Origin: Aureimonas pseudogalii
GTDB lineage: Bacteria; Pseudomonadota; Alphaproteobacteria; Rhizobiales; Rhizobiaceae
Assembly (NCBI RefSeq): GCF_014196835.1
Contig: NZ_JACIEK010000001.1
Span: 1,066,283 to 1,130,282 of the forward strand
Direction: 5' to 3'
DNA length: 64,000 bases
Shown: piece after piece, positions 34,489 through 42,182 of the stretch
How the letters are laid out: every line of letters starts with the position of its first letter
How positions within the stretch are numbered: position 1 is the first letter of the stretch
The notes under the pieces: model-generated
Databases searched by the model: none
What the model was told of the DNA's origin: nothing
Seen by the model: the letters and a program-made list of their open reading frames with translations, nothing else
Program-made: the position numbers and the translations under genes

Positions 34489-34868
34489 TTTTTGCCTGCC
34501 ACAGATGACTTGGCGTCCTCAAACCGCTCTCGCAGCCAATCCTCTTGCTCGACAGTCTGAACGCGGTCGTCATTGATGCGCAACCGAACTCGGCTGCTTT
34601 CGAACACGGCTAACTTGGCCAAGATCTGCCCGTCGTCGTTCGGCTCCATCATGTGCGCTTGCTGCATCATGTAGTAGTGAAGCTGGTCGAGCATGCCAGC
34701 GAATACGCGGAGACGATCCGCCGCCTCGTGGCCATCCTGATCGTTGAAATCCGTGATGAGGGCTTCGGGACCGCCTGGTGTGCTCCAGATACGTAGATCG
34801 AAAGCCCACTTGGGTTCCGCAGCTTTGGGCTTGAGCCGATCGCGAATGTCGATGACGTTCTCGCTCAT
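34485..34868 (-). CDS. Hypothetical protein (127 aa)
   Basis: It starts MSENVIDIRDRLKPKAAEPK and has a helical middle (DRLRVFAGMLDQLHYYMMQQ) and charged end. It lies between the SleB-domain gene and the terminase cluster, with ATGA overlaps. No family is recognised. Confidence 0.55.
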   Translation of the reverse strand: MSENVIDIRDRLKPKAAEPKWAFDLRIWSTPGGPEALITDFNDQDGHEAADRLRVFAGMLDQLHYYMMQQAHMMEPNDDGQILAKLAVFESSRVRLRINDDRVQTVEQEDWLRERFEDAKSSVAGKK

Positions 34869-36976
34869 TTCTTGCCTTTCCCGCCCGAGGACTTGCCCGA
34901 GCTGCTGGATTTCGAGCTGGACGAGGCCGAGGACCGGCTAGAGCCCCCCACCTTGCCGCCATCGGTTCCAACCGCGCTGTCACGCTCGCCGAAGCCCGCG
35001 AAGCCGCCGCTCATGGTTCCGACACCGCCAGCACGACCCGTGCCGTTCGTACCCGTGGCAGAGCGGTTGCCGCCCATGCCGCTGGAGCCCATACCGTTCA
35101 TCCCACCGCCGAACATGCCGCCAAGGCCGGAGCCGATCCCGCCACGAGCCGCGGGGGCTGAGGCCATAGGTGCCGTTGCCGGTGCAGCAGCAGGAGCGGC
35201 AACGCGACCACCCAGCCAGCCGCCGACGATGCCGCCGATCGGACCAGCGACGACCGATCCGAGGGCAGCCCCGGCAATGCGACCCGGCGTCAGGCCAAGG
35301 CGCGAGGCCAGAGACGGCGCCTGCGTAACGGTCGGGGCCACCGGAGCCGCGGAGAACGTCGGCCTGGCTGTCGGCGTCGTAACAGCACGAGACACGACGG
35401 GCGCCGCACGCGAGACAGGAGCGGCGATCGTGCGTGTTGGAGCGACGGGGCGAGAGGTCGGGGCAGCCACCGCGGAGATCGTGCGAGGTGCGCTCGTGGG
35501 CGTCGGGACCGATGTCGGACCAAGAACGCCGCCGAGAGCATTCGCGGGCAACTGACCCTCGATGCTGCGGGGCGATCCGATCTTGCCGGCGAAGCTCGTG
35601 GCAGCAGGCGCAGAGAGAAGCGCATTGCCGACTGGAGCCGCTTGGGCCGCGCTCACGCCAAGAAGGCTGCCGAGAGACGGCGCGGTCTTCGTCGGCGTGC
35701 TGGTGCCGAGACGGCTGGCGAGGTTCGTCGCCTGTGCGGGCGTGAGACCGGCTGCCGAGATGGAAGCTGAAGCCGTCCGCAGGCTGGCGAGCGATTGCGT
35801 CGGGGTGAAGGCACCGCCGAGGCGAGTGGCGAGGTTTCCTTCCTGTGCTGCGGTGAAGCCTGTGGTGCGAGTGGGTGCCGAGACGGTCGGAGCCGAGACC
35901 GCACGTGTCGGCGTCGAGGCAACGCGCGAGCCCTTAGCCGATGCCGCGAGGCCGGACGGCAGGGACGCTGCGGAGCGGATGGATGCCGCGCTCGGCGCTG
36001 CCACGGAGATCGATCGCGGAGCGCTGGTGGGTGTGGGTGCCATCGCGAGAGAAGTTTGCGGCGACAGGCGGGATGCGAGGTTGCTGGCCTGTGCGGCGGT
36101 CAGTGCCGTGCTTGCGGGGCGGTTCGGGCCTTGGACAGGACGAGACGGCGCAAGGCCGGTGGTGACGGACTGCGGGGCGACACGAGATCCGGTGACGCCC
36201 GCTTTCTCGGCGAAGCGATCCATCATGGACTTCGGCATGTTGCCGGGAGCGAAGCTGCCGAAGCGGGTAGCATCGGGCTGGGTCTGTGGAGTTGTTTGCG
36301 CTTTCTGCAAAGAAGCCCCCACAGGCCGCGCACTCGGTGTCGGGATGCCTGTCGTGGTGTTCGGACCGACACGGCCACCACGGGACGACTGCAGCCCAGC
36401 CGGGAGAGACGAGGCAGCGGCCACGAGAGACGGGTTGCTGCGAGTTGAGACGGACCGAGGCGCCGTGGTTGGCGTTGGAACAGCGCGCCCGCTGGTCTGT
36501 GCCTCGATGGCTCGAAGCGCACCCGTTGCGCTCGGTGCTGGCGCATAGGCGGTCACGGCAGGGGCGCGGGAGGGATTGGGCTGACGGAACCCCACGGCGG
36601 AATTGATGGAGCGGTTCTGCGGGTCGGCGTAGTAGCGATGGCCGCTGGTGGACGTGACCTGTTTCAGACCCTTCGGCAGGTTCTTCGATGCGCCGGGCGT
36701 CGCGTAGAACGTGCCCGTGTGGATCGGACCAGTTGTCTGCACCTCACGGATCGCCTGCTCGGCGAGATCGCGATAGGCGTTGACGCCCTTCGGCAGAGCC
36801 TTGCCGTAGGCGTTAAACTCCTTGGAGTTGGCGACAACCTGCTGCGGGGTGATCCCCATCATGCGGGCGCGGTTTTCGATCACCGAGACGATGGCGCGCA
36901 TGTCGGCGGCGCGCTGTGCTCGGGTGCCGTGGGTGGCCTCCCCTAGCACTACGTCTTGGACTGTACGAGCGACCAT
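34865..36976 (-). CDS. SleB-like cell-wall hydrolase with long low-complexity tail
   Basis: 703 aa. Residues 5-125 look like a cell-wall hydrolase 2 (SleB) domain: GEATHGTRAQRAADMRAIVS, VIENRARMMGITPQQVV and FYATPGASKNLP. The next 480 residues are Ala/Pro/Ser/Thr-rich and repetitive, with copies of PTSAPRxIS and TxAQxxNLASRLG. The C-terminus has a Gly-rich hydrophobic part (GAALGSVVAGPIGGIVGGWL) and a Ser/Lys tail. It is the first larger late gene after the gene-free gap. A virion-borne hydrolase is likely. Confidence 0.7.
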   Translation of the reverse strand: MVARTVQDVVLGEATHGTRAQRAADMRAIVSVIENRARMMGITPQQVVANSKEFNAYGKALPKGVNAYRDLAEQAIREVQTTGPIHTGTFYATPGASKNLPKGLKQVTSTSGHRYYADPQNRSINSAVGFRQPNPSRAPAVTAYAPAPSATGALRAIEAQTSGRAVPTPTTAPRSVSTRSNPSLVAAASSLPAGLQSSRGGRVGPNTTTGIPTPSARPVGASLQKAQTTPQTQPDATRFGSFAPGNMPKSMMDRFAEKAGVTGSRVAPQSVTTGLAPSRPVQGPNRPASTALTAAQASNLASRLSPQTSLAMAPTPTSAPRSISVAAPSAASIRSAASLPSGLAASAKGSRVASTPTRAVSAPTVSAPTRTTGFTAAQEGNLATRLGGAFTPTQSLASLRTASASISAAGLTPAQATNLASRLGTSTPTKTAPSLGSLLGVSAAQAAPVGNALLSAPAATSFAGKIGSPRSIEGQLPANALGGVLGPTSVPTPTSAPRTISAVAAPTSRPVAPTRTIAAPVSRAAPVVSRAVTTPTARPTFSAAPVAPTVTQAPSLASRLGLTPGRIAGAALGSVVAGPIGGIVGGWLGGRVAAPAAAPATAPMASAPAARGGIGSGLGGMFGGGMNGMGSSGMGGNRSATGTNGTGRAGGVGTMSGGFAGFGERDSAVGTDGGKVGGSSRSSASSSSKSSSSGKSSGGKGKK

Positions 36977-36986
36977 CGTTCAAGCC

Positions 36987-37061
36987 TTAGAAGAGGATGG
37001 TGGCGAAGCCGAGGGCAACGATCGCTAGGAGGAAGGCGGCAAGGAAGCGTTCGTCATCCAT
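36987..37061 (-). CDS. 24-aa membrane microprotein
   Basis: ATG 37059-37061 has a good ribosome site (GAAAGAGG) at proper distance. The product MDDERFLAAFLLAIVALGFA, with TILF at the end, is one membrane helix with an acidic N-terminus. It would be the first translated frame of the late transcript. Function unknown. Confidence 0.5.
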   Translation of the reverse strand: MDDERFLAAFLLAIVALGFATILF

Positions 37062-37527
37062 GCGGCCTCTTTCCAAAATGCAGAAAGTCCCACGGGCGTG
37101 AACCGGCGGGGGTGATTTCCTAATCGGCTGATTTCGACTGTTTCCCACCCTAAACCCCTTCATAGCAAGGGTTACGAGGTGATTTCCTCAGGACGTGTCG
37201 GGTTCGACACCGACTTCCCATCAACGCTGTTTGCAGGCGACGATGATAGGCTGAATTGACCTGCGTTCGCTGCGTGTCCTTCCACGCCGCCGTCCTGATC
37301 TGAATGAGGCTGAACGTGCGCGTTCCCCATACATGGAGGGGGTATGTGCGCCGTTAATTCCTATCCCGCCGTGTCGTATGGTGAGACGACAAGCTCACCC
37401 GGCCGTTCAGCTTCAACTGTTCATGCCGCCCTGAGGGCACAAGCCACCATGATGCGGAGGACGATCAGTCCGCAACACCCCGGCGTGTCTCGTGGCCGCA
37501 CAGTCAGGCAAATTCGTCATCGCCAAT
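37062..37527. promoter_or_regulatory. 466-bp gene-free region between NusG-like gene and late genes
   Basis: No convincing gene on either strand. It contains an 11-bp direct repeat GGTGATTTCCT (37111-37121 and 37178-37188). A hairpin AACCCCTT/AAGGGTT (about 37153-37174) lies between the copies. A perfect 6-bp hairpin GTGTCG-GGTT-CGACAC follows at 37195-37210. It should hold the late promoter or an antitermination site, and perhaps an origin. Confidence 0.55.
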
Positions 37528-38088
37528 CTAGGCTACTAGGCGAAGAGCGTCAACATCTACAGTGACCTCTTCCATCACGCCAACGCACTCTTCAAGTCGA
37601 ACAAGTGCCTTGTTGCGGTTCATGATCTTTGCGACGACGCCATTCTTGGTCGCGAAGATACCAGACGCGACCTGAACAAGCTCGCCGCCGCTTAGACTTA
37701 AACGCTCACCCTTCACTTGTCGCGAGTCACGACGACGTTGCAACACGTTGGCTGCAATATCGTTGAATTCGCCACGAAACTCGGCGTCGAACAAAGGCTC
37801 AATCGCTTTCGCTGAGATCGGCATCGGCTTGCCGTTCACACCTAGGAACGCTTTTACTCCGTCACACCGGCGGGCAAAGCCGAAGTGGCGCGCAGCTTCT
37901 TCCATCCCCACGAACACATATCCGACCATCAGCGGCGAGAACCGCTCGATCTCAGCTTTGGTGCGGTGATGAAGTCGGACGCTGTAGATCCGGGGGCTAT
38001 AGGCTGCGAAGCCTTTGTCAGAAAGCGAGGCAACAGCCCGACCTTCACATCGGGGATTAGTGCGAGCGCAGAACCACGAGAGCGTCAT
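37528..38088 (-). CDS. NusG-like transcription antitermination factor
   Basis: 186 aa. The N-terminal domain has the NGN pattern: WFCARTNPRCEGRAVASLSD, then a basic stretch and FSPLMVGYVFVGM, then GVKAFLGVNGKP. The C-terminal part holds GELVQVASGIFATKNGVVAK and ALVRLEECVGVMEEVTVDVD, like a KOW domain. NusG/RfaH-type proteins bind the RNA polymerase clamp and reduce pausing and termination. It is the last gene before the gap leading to the late operon, a place like that of lambda Q. That role is inference from position. Confidence 0.85.
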   Translation of the reverse strand: MTLSWFCARTNPRCEGRAVASLSDKGFAAYSPRIYSVRLHHRTKAEIERFSPLMVGYVFVGMEEAARHFGFARRCDGVKAFLGVNGKPMPISAKAIEPLFDAEFRGEFNDIAANVLQRRRDSRQVKGERLSLSGGELVQVASGIFATKNGVVAKIMNRNKALVRLEECVGVMEEVTVDVDALRLVA

Positions 38089-38297
38089 GCTGCGCCCCCA
38101 ATCGAATGTGGCCTGTAAGTACCGTACCCCCGGTAGAACGGAGATGGAGACGGCGTCGCGATGGCGATACCGTTCGCAATTAGTAGGTCGCCATGGCCGC
38201 CGTAGCTTATCCGGGTTGCAGCGCGAGGCAGATGGTTACGCCCCATGTCTGAGCAAATGGGTGCGCCATATTGGCTATGAGTGATAACGACATCCAT
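38085..38297 (-). CDS. Hypothetical protein (70 aa)
   Basis: It starts MDVVITHSQYGAPICSDMGR and ends YRGYGTYRPHSIGGAA. GGAGAGG precedes the ATG. It overlaps the NusG-like gene as ATGA, so the two are coupled. Function unknown. Confidence 0.6.
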   Translation of the reverse strand: MDVVITHSQYGAPICSDMGRNHLPRAATRISYGGHGDLLIANGIAIATPSPSPFYRGYGTYRPHSIGGAA

Positions 38298-38356
38298 TGT
38301 GTTTGCCTCTCCACTGCGGTAGTTTCAAGTGTCCCCGCCAGAGGATAGATCAGGAG

Positions 38357-38387
38357 CCCGCTCGCACTGCCCGGTGCGGCGGGTTTT
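38357..38387 (+). terminator. Terminator-like hairpin oriented on the plus strand
   Basis: CCCGC-T-CGCAC (38357-38367) pairs with GTGCGGCGGG (38374-38383) around TGCCCG, with one bulge, and TTTT follows. It points against the leftward operon, where there is no plus-strand gene. It could block antisense transcription. Confidence 0.55.
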
Positions 38388-39071
38388 CTATGATATGCGC
38401 TTGATTAAAGCGTGAAGTTCATCGGCACGGGCAATTAGCTTCCCGATGTTGGCATTCGCTTCCGCCATTTTCCCCTTGAAGACATCTCGGTCTGCATTAA
38501 GAGCTTTTTGAGACGTTTCGATACCGATCCACAGCTCCTTAATTTGCTTGTAACAAAGCATAACGTTCTCGTTGGTCGAGATAGATCCGAAATTTTCCTC
38601 TCGTATGCGCTCAACCCATGATTTTGGGGTTCCAAGATCATCTGATATTTTCTGGTCAGACCAGCCTGCTGAGTATCCTTGATCCTCGCCAATATATACC
38701 TCATTGAGCTTAGCGAAAATAATCCGGCGATCATCGCGGGTCATCTCACGTGGAGGCTCAGTGACAGCGGGTGGGTTGCTCTTAGCCATGACGATTTGCT
38801 CCAAATCTAGCTTGTGAATTTTTGGTTGATTATTGTTTGAGGCAGAAATCGCGCTTGGGCGGCAGGAAGGGCAGCGGTTAAGCCGCTGTGAGCTCCCCAC
38901 CACCCAACCCATTCTCTTAAACTTCTCAGATGAAGCTCGATTTGGAGTGGGGCGCCCGCTAGCTGAATAGCTCAGCCCCTCTTCTTTACATGTGCCGCAC
39001 CGAATTGATGATGCGTTGACAACTCGACCATCGCGCATCTTGGTTAAGATAGGGAAGTGCTGCTCACCCAT
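38388..39071 (-). CDS. Hypothetical zinc-ribbon protein with HTH-like part
   Basis: 227 aa. The N-terminal 75 residues have IRCGTCKEEG and RCPSCRPS, two CxxC pairs that suit one zinc site. Residues about 110-165 (DDRRIIFAKLNEVYIGED; WSDQKISDDLGTPKSWVERI) look like an HTH. The end is a coiled coil (VFKGKMAEANANIGKLIARA). It may be a DNA-binding regulator; no family is recognised. Confidence 0.55.
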   Translation of the reverse strand: MGEQHFPILTKMRDGRVVNASSIRCGTCKEEGLSYSASGRPTPNRASSEKFKRMGWVVGSSQRLNRCPSCRPSAISASNNNQPKIHKLDLEQIVMAKSNPPAVTEPPREMTRDDRRIIFAKLNEVYIGEDQGYSAGWSDQKISDDLGTPKSWVERIREENFGSISTNENVMLCYKQIKELWIGIETSQKALNADRDVFKGKMAEANANIGKLIARADELHALIKRIS

Positions 39072-39360
39072 TTGCTTTCTCCACCATACGTCGGACAGCG
39101 CCAGGATCTCTCCATATAAACTCTCCGGTCTGCCGCCAGCCCATGCCGTGCTTACGACAAAGCCCTGCGACTTCGAGACGGATCTCCTTCATGACGCGAG
39201 TGCTGATTGGACTTCGAACGTAAGCGATTGTGGTGCGGCGTTGCGCGAGGAGCACATTAAGATCAACCTGAAACTCTGGATTGGCCTTGATGTTACGCGG
39301 ACGCCGAGACTTAGGCTTGATCATTCCATGATGGTTTTCAAAAACTGCGGCCTCGCTCAT
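39064..39360 (-). CDS. Hypothetical basic protein (98 aa)
   Basis: ATG 39358-39360 (MSEAAVFENHHGMIKPKSRR). The C-terminal half (EIRLEVAGLCRKHGMGWRQT; DPGAVRRMVEKANG) looks HTH-like. It overlaps the 48-aa gene as ATGA. Confidence 0.55.
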   Translation of the reverse strand: MSEAAVFENHHGMIKPKSRRPRNIKANPEFQVDLNVLLAQRRTTIAYVRSPISTRVMKEIRLEVAGLCRKHGMGWRQTGEFIWRDPGAVRRMVEKANG

Positions 39361-39503
39361 CCCACCCACTCCCTGATCGCGTAATCCGTGCCGTTGAACT
39401 GAAACCGTCCCTGCCTCACCATGGATTGAAGACGACGATCCAAGCATCCGGCAGAGGCGAGAAGGCCTAGGAATAGGCCGGTGATGAAGGCGAGCGGGGT
39501 CAT
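39357..39503 (-). CDS. 48-aa membrane-anchored microprotein
   Basis: MTPLAFITGLFLGLLASAGC forms a membrane or signal segment ending at a Cys; the rest is a short basic tail (LDRRLQSMVRQGRF). The stop overlaps the next gene as ATGA and the start overlaps the previous stop as TAATG, which supports translation. Confidence 0.65.
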   Translation of the reverse strand: MTPLAFITGLFLGLLASAGCLDRRLQSMVRQGRFQFNGTDYAIREWVG

Positions 39504-39754
39504 TATCGACCTCCATCAAGAATGGCGCGGATACGGGTCAGCTTCGCACCGTTGGCATGCGTTTCCTGCTGAACTCGCGCGGCATTCAGATAGCCGGTTT
39601 CAAAAGCCCGAATGCACTGCCGCGCCTCTTCGAGGAGTGCTGCGTCCTTTCGCTGCCAAGGAAAACCGGTGCCCCTCATCTGTCCAATTCGGAAAGAAAT
39701 ACGGGCGCAGATATCGTCTGCCATGTCCTTGATAACGTTGTCTTGATCGCTCAT
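39503..39754 (-). CDS. Hypothetical helical protein (83 aa)
   Basis: MSDQDNVIKDMADDICARIS and EEARQCIRAFETGYLNAARV are helical, ending RIRAILDGGR. It is coupled to both neighbours. No family is recognised. Confidence 0.6.
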   Translation of the reverse strand: MSDQDNVIKDMADDICARISFRIGQMRGTGFPWQRKDAALLEEARQCIRAFETGYLNAARVQQETHANGAKLTRIRAILDGGR

Positions 39755-39918
39755 GCCTTCGACTCCGTGACAACTGTGAAAAGCAAATCACCTGCGCGGC
39801 ACGCCACGACACCCGCAATGAACGACCAGCCGTTGAAGCCAGAGTTCAGCGCGCCGTCGATGAGAGCGATGATGACAAACGCGGGCCACGTGATGAGGAA
39901 GTGCCGAAACGTGCTCAT
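39751..39918 (-). CDS. 55-aa two-helix membrane protein
   Basis: MSTFRHFLITWPAFVIIALI and GWSFIAGVVACRAGDLLFTV give two hydrophobic segments. The start ATG 39916-39918 overlaps the stop of the DnaA-domain gene; its stop overlaps the next start as ATGA. Confidence 0.65.
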   Translation of the reverse strand: MSTFRHFLITWPAFVIIALIDGALNSGFNGWSFIAGVVACRAGDLLFTVVTESKA

Positions 39919-40427
39919 TCCGGCACCTCATCCAACGGGAGGACCGGGATGCCGAGAGCCTTCGCCTTTTCCGGCCACTTCCCGACCGCGTAGAGCAGGG
40001 TTGTGTGGTCACGGCACAGAAGGCGCGCCATCTCGGGATAGCTCACCCACGGGCATCTGCGGCGGATCTCATAAGCTGCGTGCTGGCGAGCGTTAATGAC
40101 CTTCGCAGAGCCGCGCGTGCCGATGATGACGTGCGTGGGAACCTGATGGAATGCGGACACCTCGTTCAGCACGTCGCGGGCAGTAGCGGCGCTCGGGGTA
40201 TAGCGGGCTAGCCGCTCTTCTAGGATCTCGATCTTGTCCTTGAGGTCGAAGATGAGGTCGGTCTTTTCCTTCGCGTCCTTCTCGGCGCGTCGCTTGGCGT
40301 GCTTCTCGGCTTGCAGTTCGGTTTCCAGTTCCGCGATCTGGCTGCGGAGGATCGGAACCAGTTCAGGGTCAATGCGGCGCTGAACGATACCGCGCTGCGT
40401 GTTGGTGGCGATGGCGATGAAGTTCAT
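39915..40427 (-). CDS. Coiled-coil protein with DnaA domain IV-like C-terminus
   Basis: 170 aa. Residues 28-75 form a coiled coil (LRSQIAELETELQAEKHAKR). Residues 95-155 resemble the DnaA origin-binding domain: VINARQHAAYEIRRRCPWVS and then MARLLCRDHTTLLYAVGK, with the hallmark DHTT(L/V)xxA. There is no AAA ATPase part. It may bind DnaA-box-like sites in the phage or host origin, or compete with host DnaA. It is in the replication gene block with GapR and RusA. Confidence 0.8.
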   Translation of the reverse strand: MNFIAIATNTQRGIVQRRIDPELVPILRSQIAELETELQAEKHAKRRAEKDAKEKTDLIFDLKDKIEILEERLARYTPSAATARDVLNEVSAFHQVPTHVIIGTRGSAKVINARQHAAYEIRRRCPWVSYPEMARLLCRDHTTLLYAVGKWPEKAKALGIPVLPLDEVPE

Positions 40428-40430
40428 GGC

Positions 40431-40694
40431 TCAAGCCTCCCCGAGCGCGTTGAGGTAGACTTCGAGGATCGCGTCCATCTCGGCGCGCTCGTCAGCGTCT
40501 TGCTTACGGAGGGCGACGATCTTGCGGAGCACCTTAACGTCGTAGCCGCGGCCACCGGCCTCGCCGTACACGTCCTTGATGTCGTCCGAGATCGTCTTCT
40601 TTTCGGTCTCAAGGCGCTCCACCCGCTCCACGAAGGACCGCAGTTCGTCGCCAGCGACGTTGGTCTCGGCGGTGTTCTCGATTGTGTCGCTCAT
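40431..40694 (-). CDS. GapR-like DNA-binding protein (DUF2312)
   Basis: 87 aa from ATG 40692-40694. [20 protein letters not shown], then [20 protein letters not shown] and [20 protein letters not shown], is the full GapR/DUF2312 pattern. GapR is an alphaproteobacterial protein that clamps overtwisted DNA and helps topoisomerases during replication. A phage copy next to replication genes may serve phage forks. Length and motifs are intact. Confidence 0.9.
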   Translation of the reverse strand: MSDTIENTAETNVAGDELRSFVERVERLETEKKTISDDIKDVYGEAGGRGYDVKVLRKIVALRKQDADERAEMDAILEVYLNALGEA

Positions 40695-41068
40695 GCTGTC
40701 GGCTCCTGATTGGTGGGGTTGCAGGCCGTGATGGTGATCGTGCAGGGCTCGCCGCTGTCCTCCCATCCGATGGAGACACGGCGGACGAAGCGGTGGTCGT
40801 CTCCCTCAATGACGCCGTGCTTCACTAGGAGGTCAGTGACGCCTTTCTCGTAGTTCGCCGCGTCACGGAGGCGGTTGTCGGGGGCCACGAGGTCGATGCG
40901 GATGTTGACCGGGCCAAAGATGCGGGCTGGCTTCTGCGCCGCGACGCGCCACCCCGCCTCGTCCCGCCATGCCCTATAGCGAGGTGAAGGAACTCGGCTG
41001 TTGCCACGGGTGGGAAACATACCGTTGACGCTGATCGGGAACGAGAGGACGAGGCGAGCCGTGCTCAT
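40691..41068 (-). CDS. rusA: RusA-family Holliday junction resolvase
   Basis: 125 aa. The opening [20 protein letters not shown] and the acidic core [20 protein letters not shown] with HGVIEGDD match RusA, whose Asp residues bind Mg2+ and cut four-way junctions as a dimer. In phages it resolves junctions before packaging and recombination. It overlaps both neighbours as ATGA. Confidence 0.88.
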   Translation of the reverse strand: MSTARLVLSFPISVNGMFPTRGNSRVPSPRYRAWRDEAGWRVAAQKPARIFGPVNIRIDLVAPDNRLRDAANYEKGVTDLLVKHGVIEGDDHRFVRRVSIGWEDSGEPCTITITACNPTNQEPTA

Positions 41069-41538
41069 GAAGCCTCCAGAATGGCGGCAACCGGGCGGTC
41101 GGGCTGGTTCTGATATTTGCCGCGGTACGGGCGTTCAGTGGGTTCATCAAGCGTTTCGAAAATCACTTGGGCAATGGGGTATCCAGCAGGAAGCCGGACC
41201 GGCCAAGGACGATCGTGAGTTAGTTCGAGGGTGAGATGACCTGTCCACCCAGGCTCTGCGTTCGTCGATCTAGATGCGTCGATGAACAGGCGAGCGTTCG
41301 TTGATTTGTTGTCAATCTTGGCGCGGAGATCGCTTGGAATACCGATACGCTCCAAAGCTGAACCGAGGCGCCCCCAAAACGGAAACAGGACAACGGCTTG
41401 AGCCAACCGAATGTCATAGCCGCATGACGAAAGACCGAAGCTGAGGCCATAAGCTTTTTGCGGCTCTGGAAAGAATGGCTCAATGACGAGCGATCCATTT
41501 TCAACGCGCTTGCGGATGGTCTGTGCGGAGAGGATCAT
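41065..41538 (-). CDS. dcd: dCTP deaminase (Dcd/dUTPase superfamily)
   Basis: 157 aa. Family motifs are SSCGYDIRLAQAVVLFPF, DLRAKIDNKSTNARLFID, NAEPGWTGHLTLELT and the Gln-rich end YRGKYQNQPDRPV. The enzyme should convert dCTP to dUTP, feeding dUMP to the neighbouring ThyX. A bifunctional dCTP deaminase/dUTPase cannot be excluded. It is shorter than E. coli Dcd (193 aa), but the core is present. Confidence 0.85.
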   Translation of the reverse strand: MILSAQTIRKRVENGSLVIEPFFPEPQKAYGLSFGLSSCGYDIRLAQAVVLFPFWGRLGSALERIGIPSDLRAKIDNKSTNARLFIDASRSTNAEPGWTGHLTLELTHDRPWPVRLPAGYPIAQVIFETLDEPTERPYRGKYQNQPDRPVAAILEAS

Positions 41539-42182
41539 GCCGCTTCTCCGAAAATCAGAGGCTCATGCTCCGCGAGCGCTGCACGGATCTCGTTCGCCAG
41601 CAGGCGATGCTCCTTCTGCGTGCCGGCCTCCTCGCGAACGTCGAGATAATGCAGCCACGAGCGGAACGAGCCAGAGACGTAGAGGGTGGATGGCGTCAGG
41701 CCCTCGGGGAGAACAGCGCGGGCGACTTCCTTGGCTATGCCTTTCTCAATAGCCCCCTGATAGATACGAATAGCTTCTGCGTGGGCCATCCTCTGCGCCA
41801 TGATCCAGCCCTCTGAGAGCGCGGCGTTCTCACATTCGACGCTATTCTGGCGGTTCCGCTCATCCTGCATCCGCGCCTCGCGGAACACAGGCTCCGCATC
41901 GACCTCGGCGTAGCGCTGCGAGAACTCCTGAAACGAGAACGATCGATGCCGCAGAAGCTGTCGGGCGATATCTCGCGTGGTGACAACCTCGACGGTAGCC
42001 GAAACCATCTCAAACGGGCTCCAATGCCGATTGCGCATCAGGTAGGCCAGCAGCTTGGCGTCGGTCTCGCGGTTCGCCTGATTGGCGGGGTTGCTGACCC
42101 TCGCCGCGAACACGATGAACTCGCCGGCAGTCTGGCATTCGGGCACTAGCGGCTTGGTGATGGCGAAGACACGGGCGCTCAT
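41535..42182 (-). CDS. thyX: FAD-dependent thymidylate synthase
   Basis: 215 aa. The diagnostic ThyX motif RHRx7S is present as RHRSFSFQEFSQRY. Other conserved blocks are ARVSNPANQ, NRHWSPFEM and the C-terminal SWLHYLDVREEAGTQKEHR. It should make dTMP from dUMP using FAD, NADPH and methylene-tetrahydrofolate. It overlaps dcd by 4 bp, giving a two-step dTMP route from dCTP. Confidence 0.95.
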   Translation of the reverse strand: MSARVFAITKPLVPECQTAGEFIVFAARVSNPANQANRETDAKLLAYLMRNRHWSPFEMVSATVEVVTTRDIARQLLRHRSFSFQEFSQRYAEVDAEPVFREARMQDERNRQNSVECENAALSEGWIMAQRMAHAEAIRIYQGAIEKGIAKEVARAVLPEGLTPSTLYVSGSFRSWLHYLDVREEAGTQKEHRLLANEIRAALAEHEPLIFGEAA

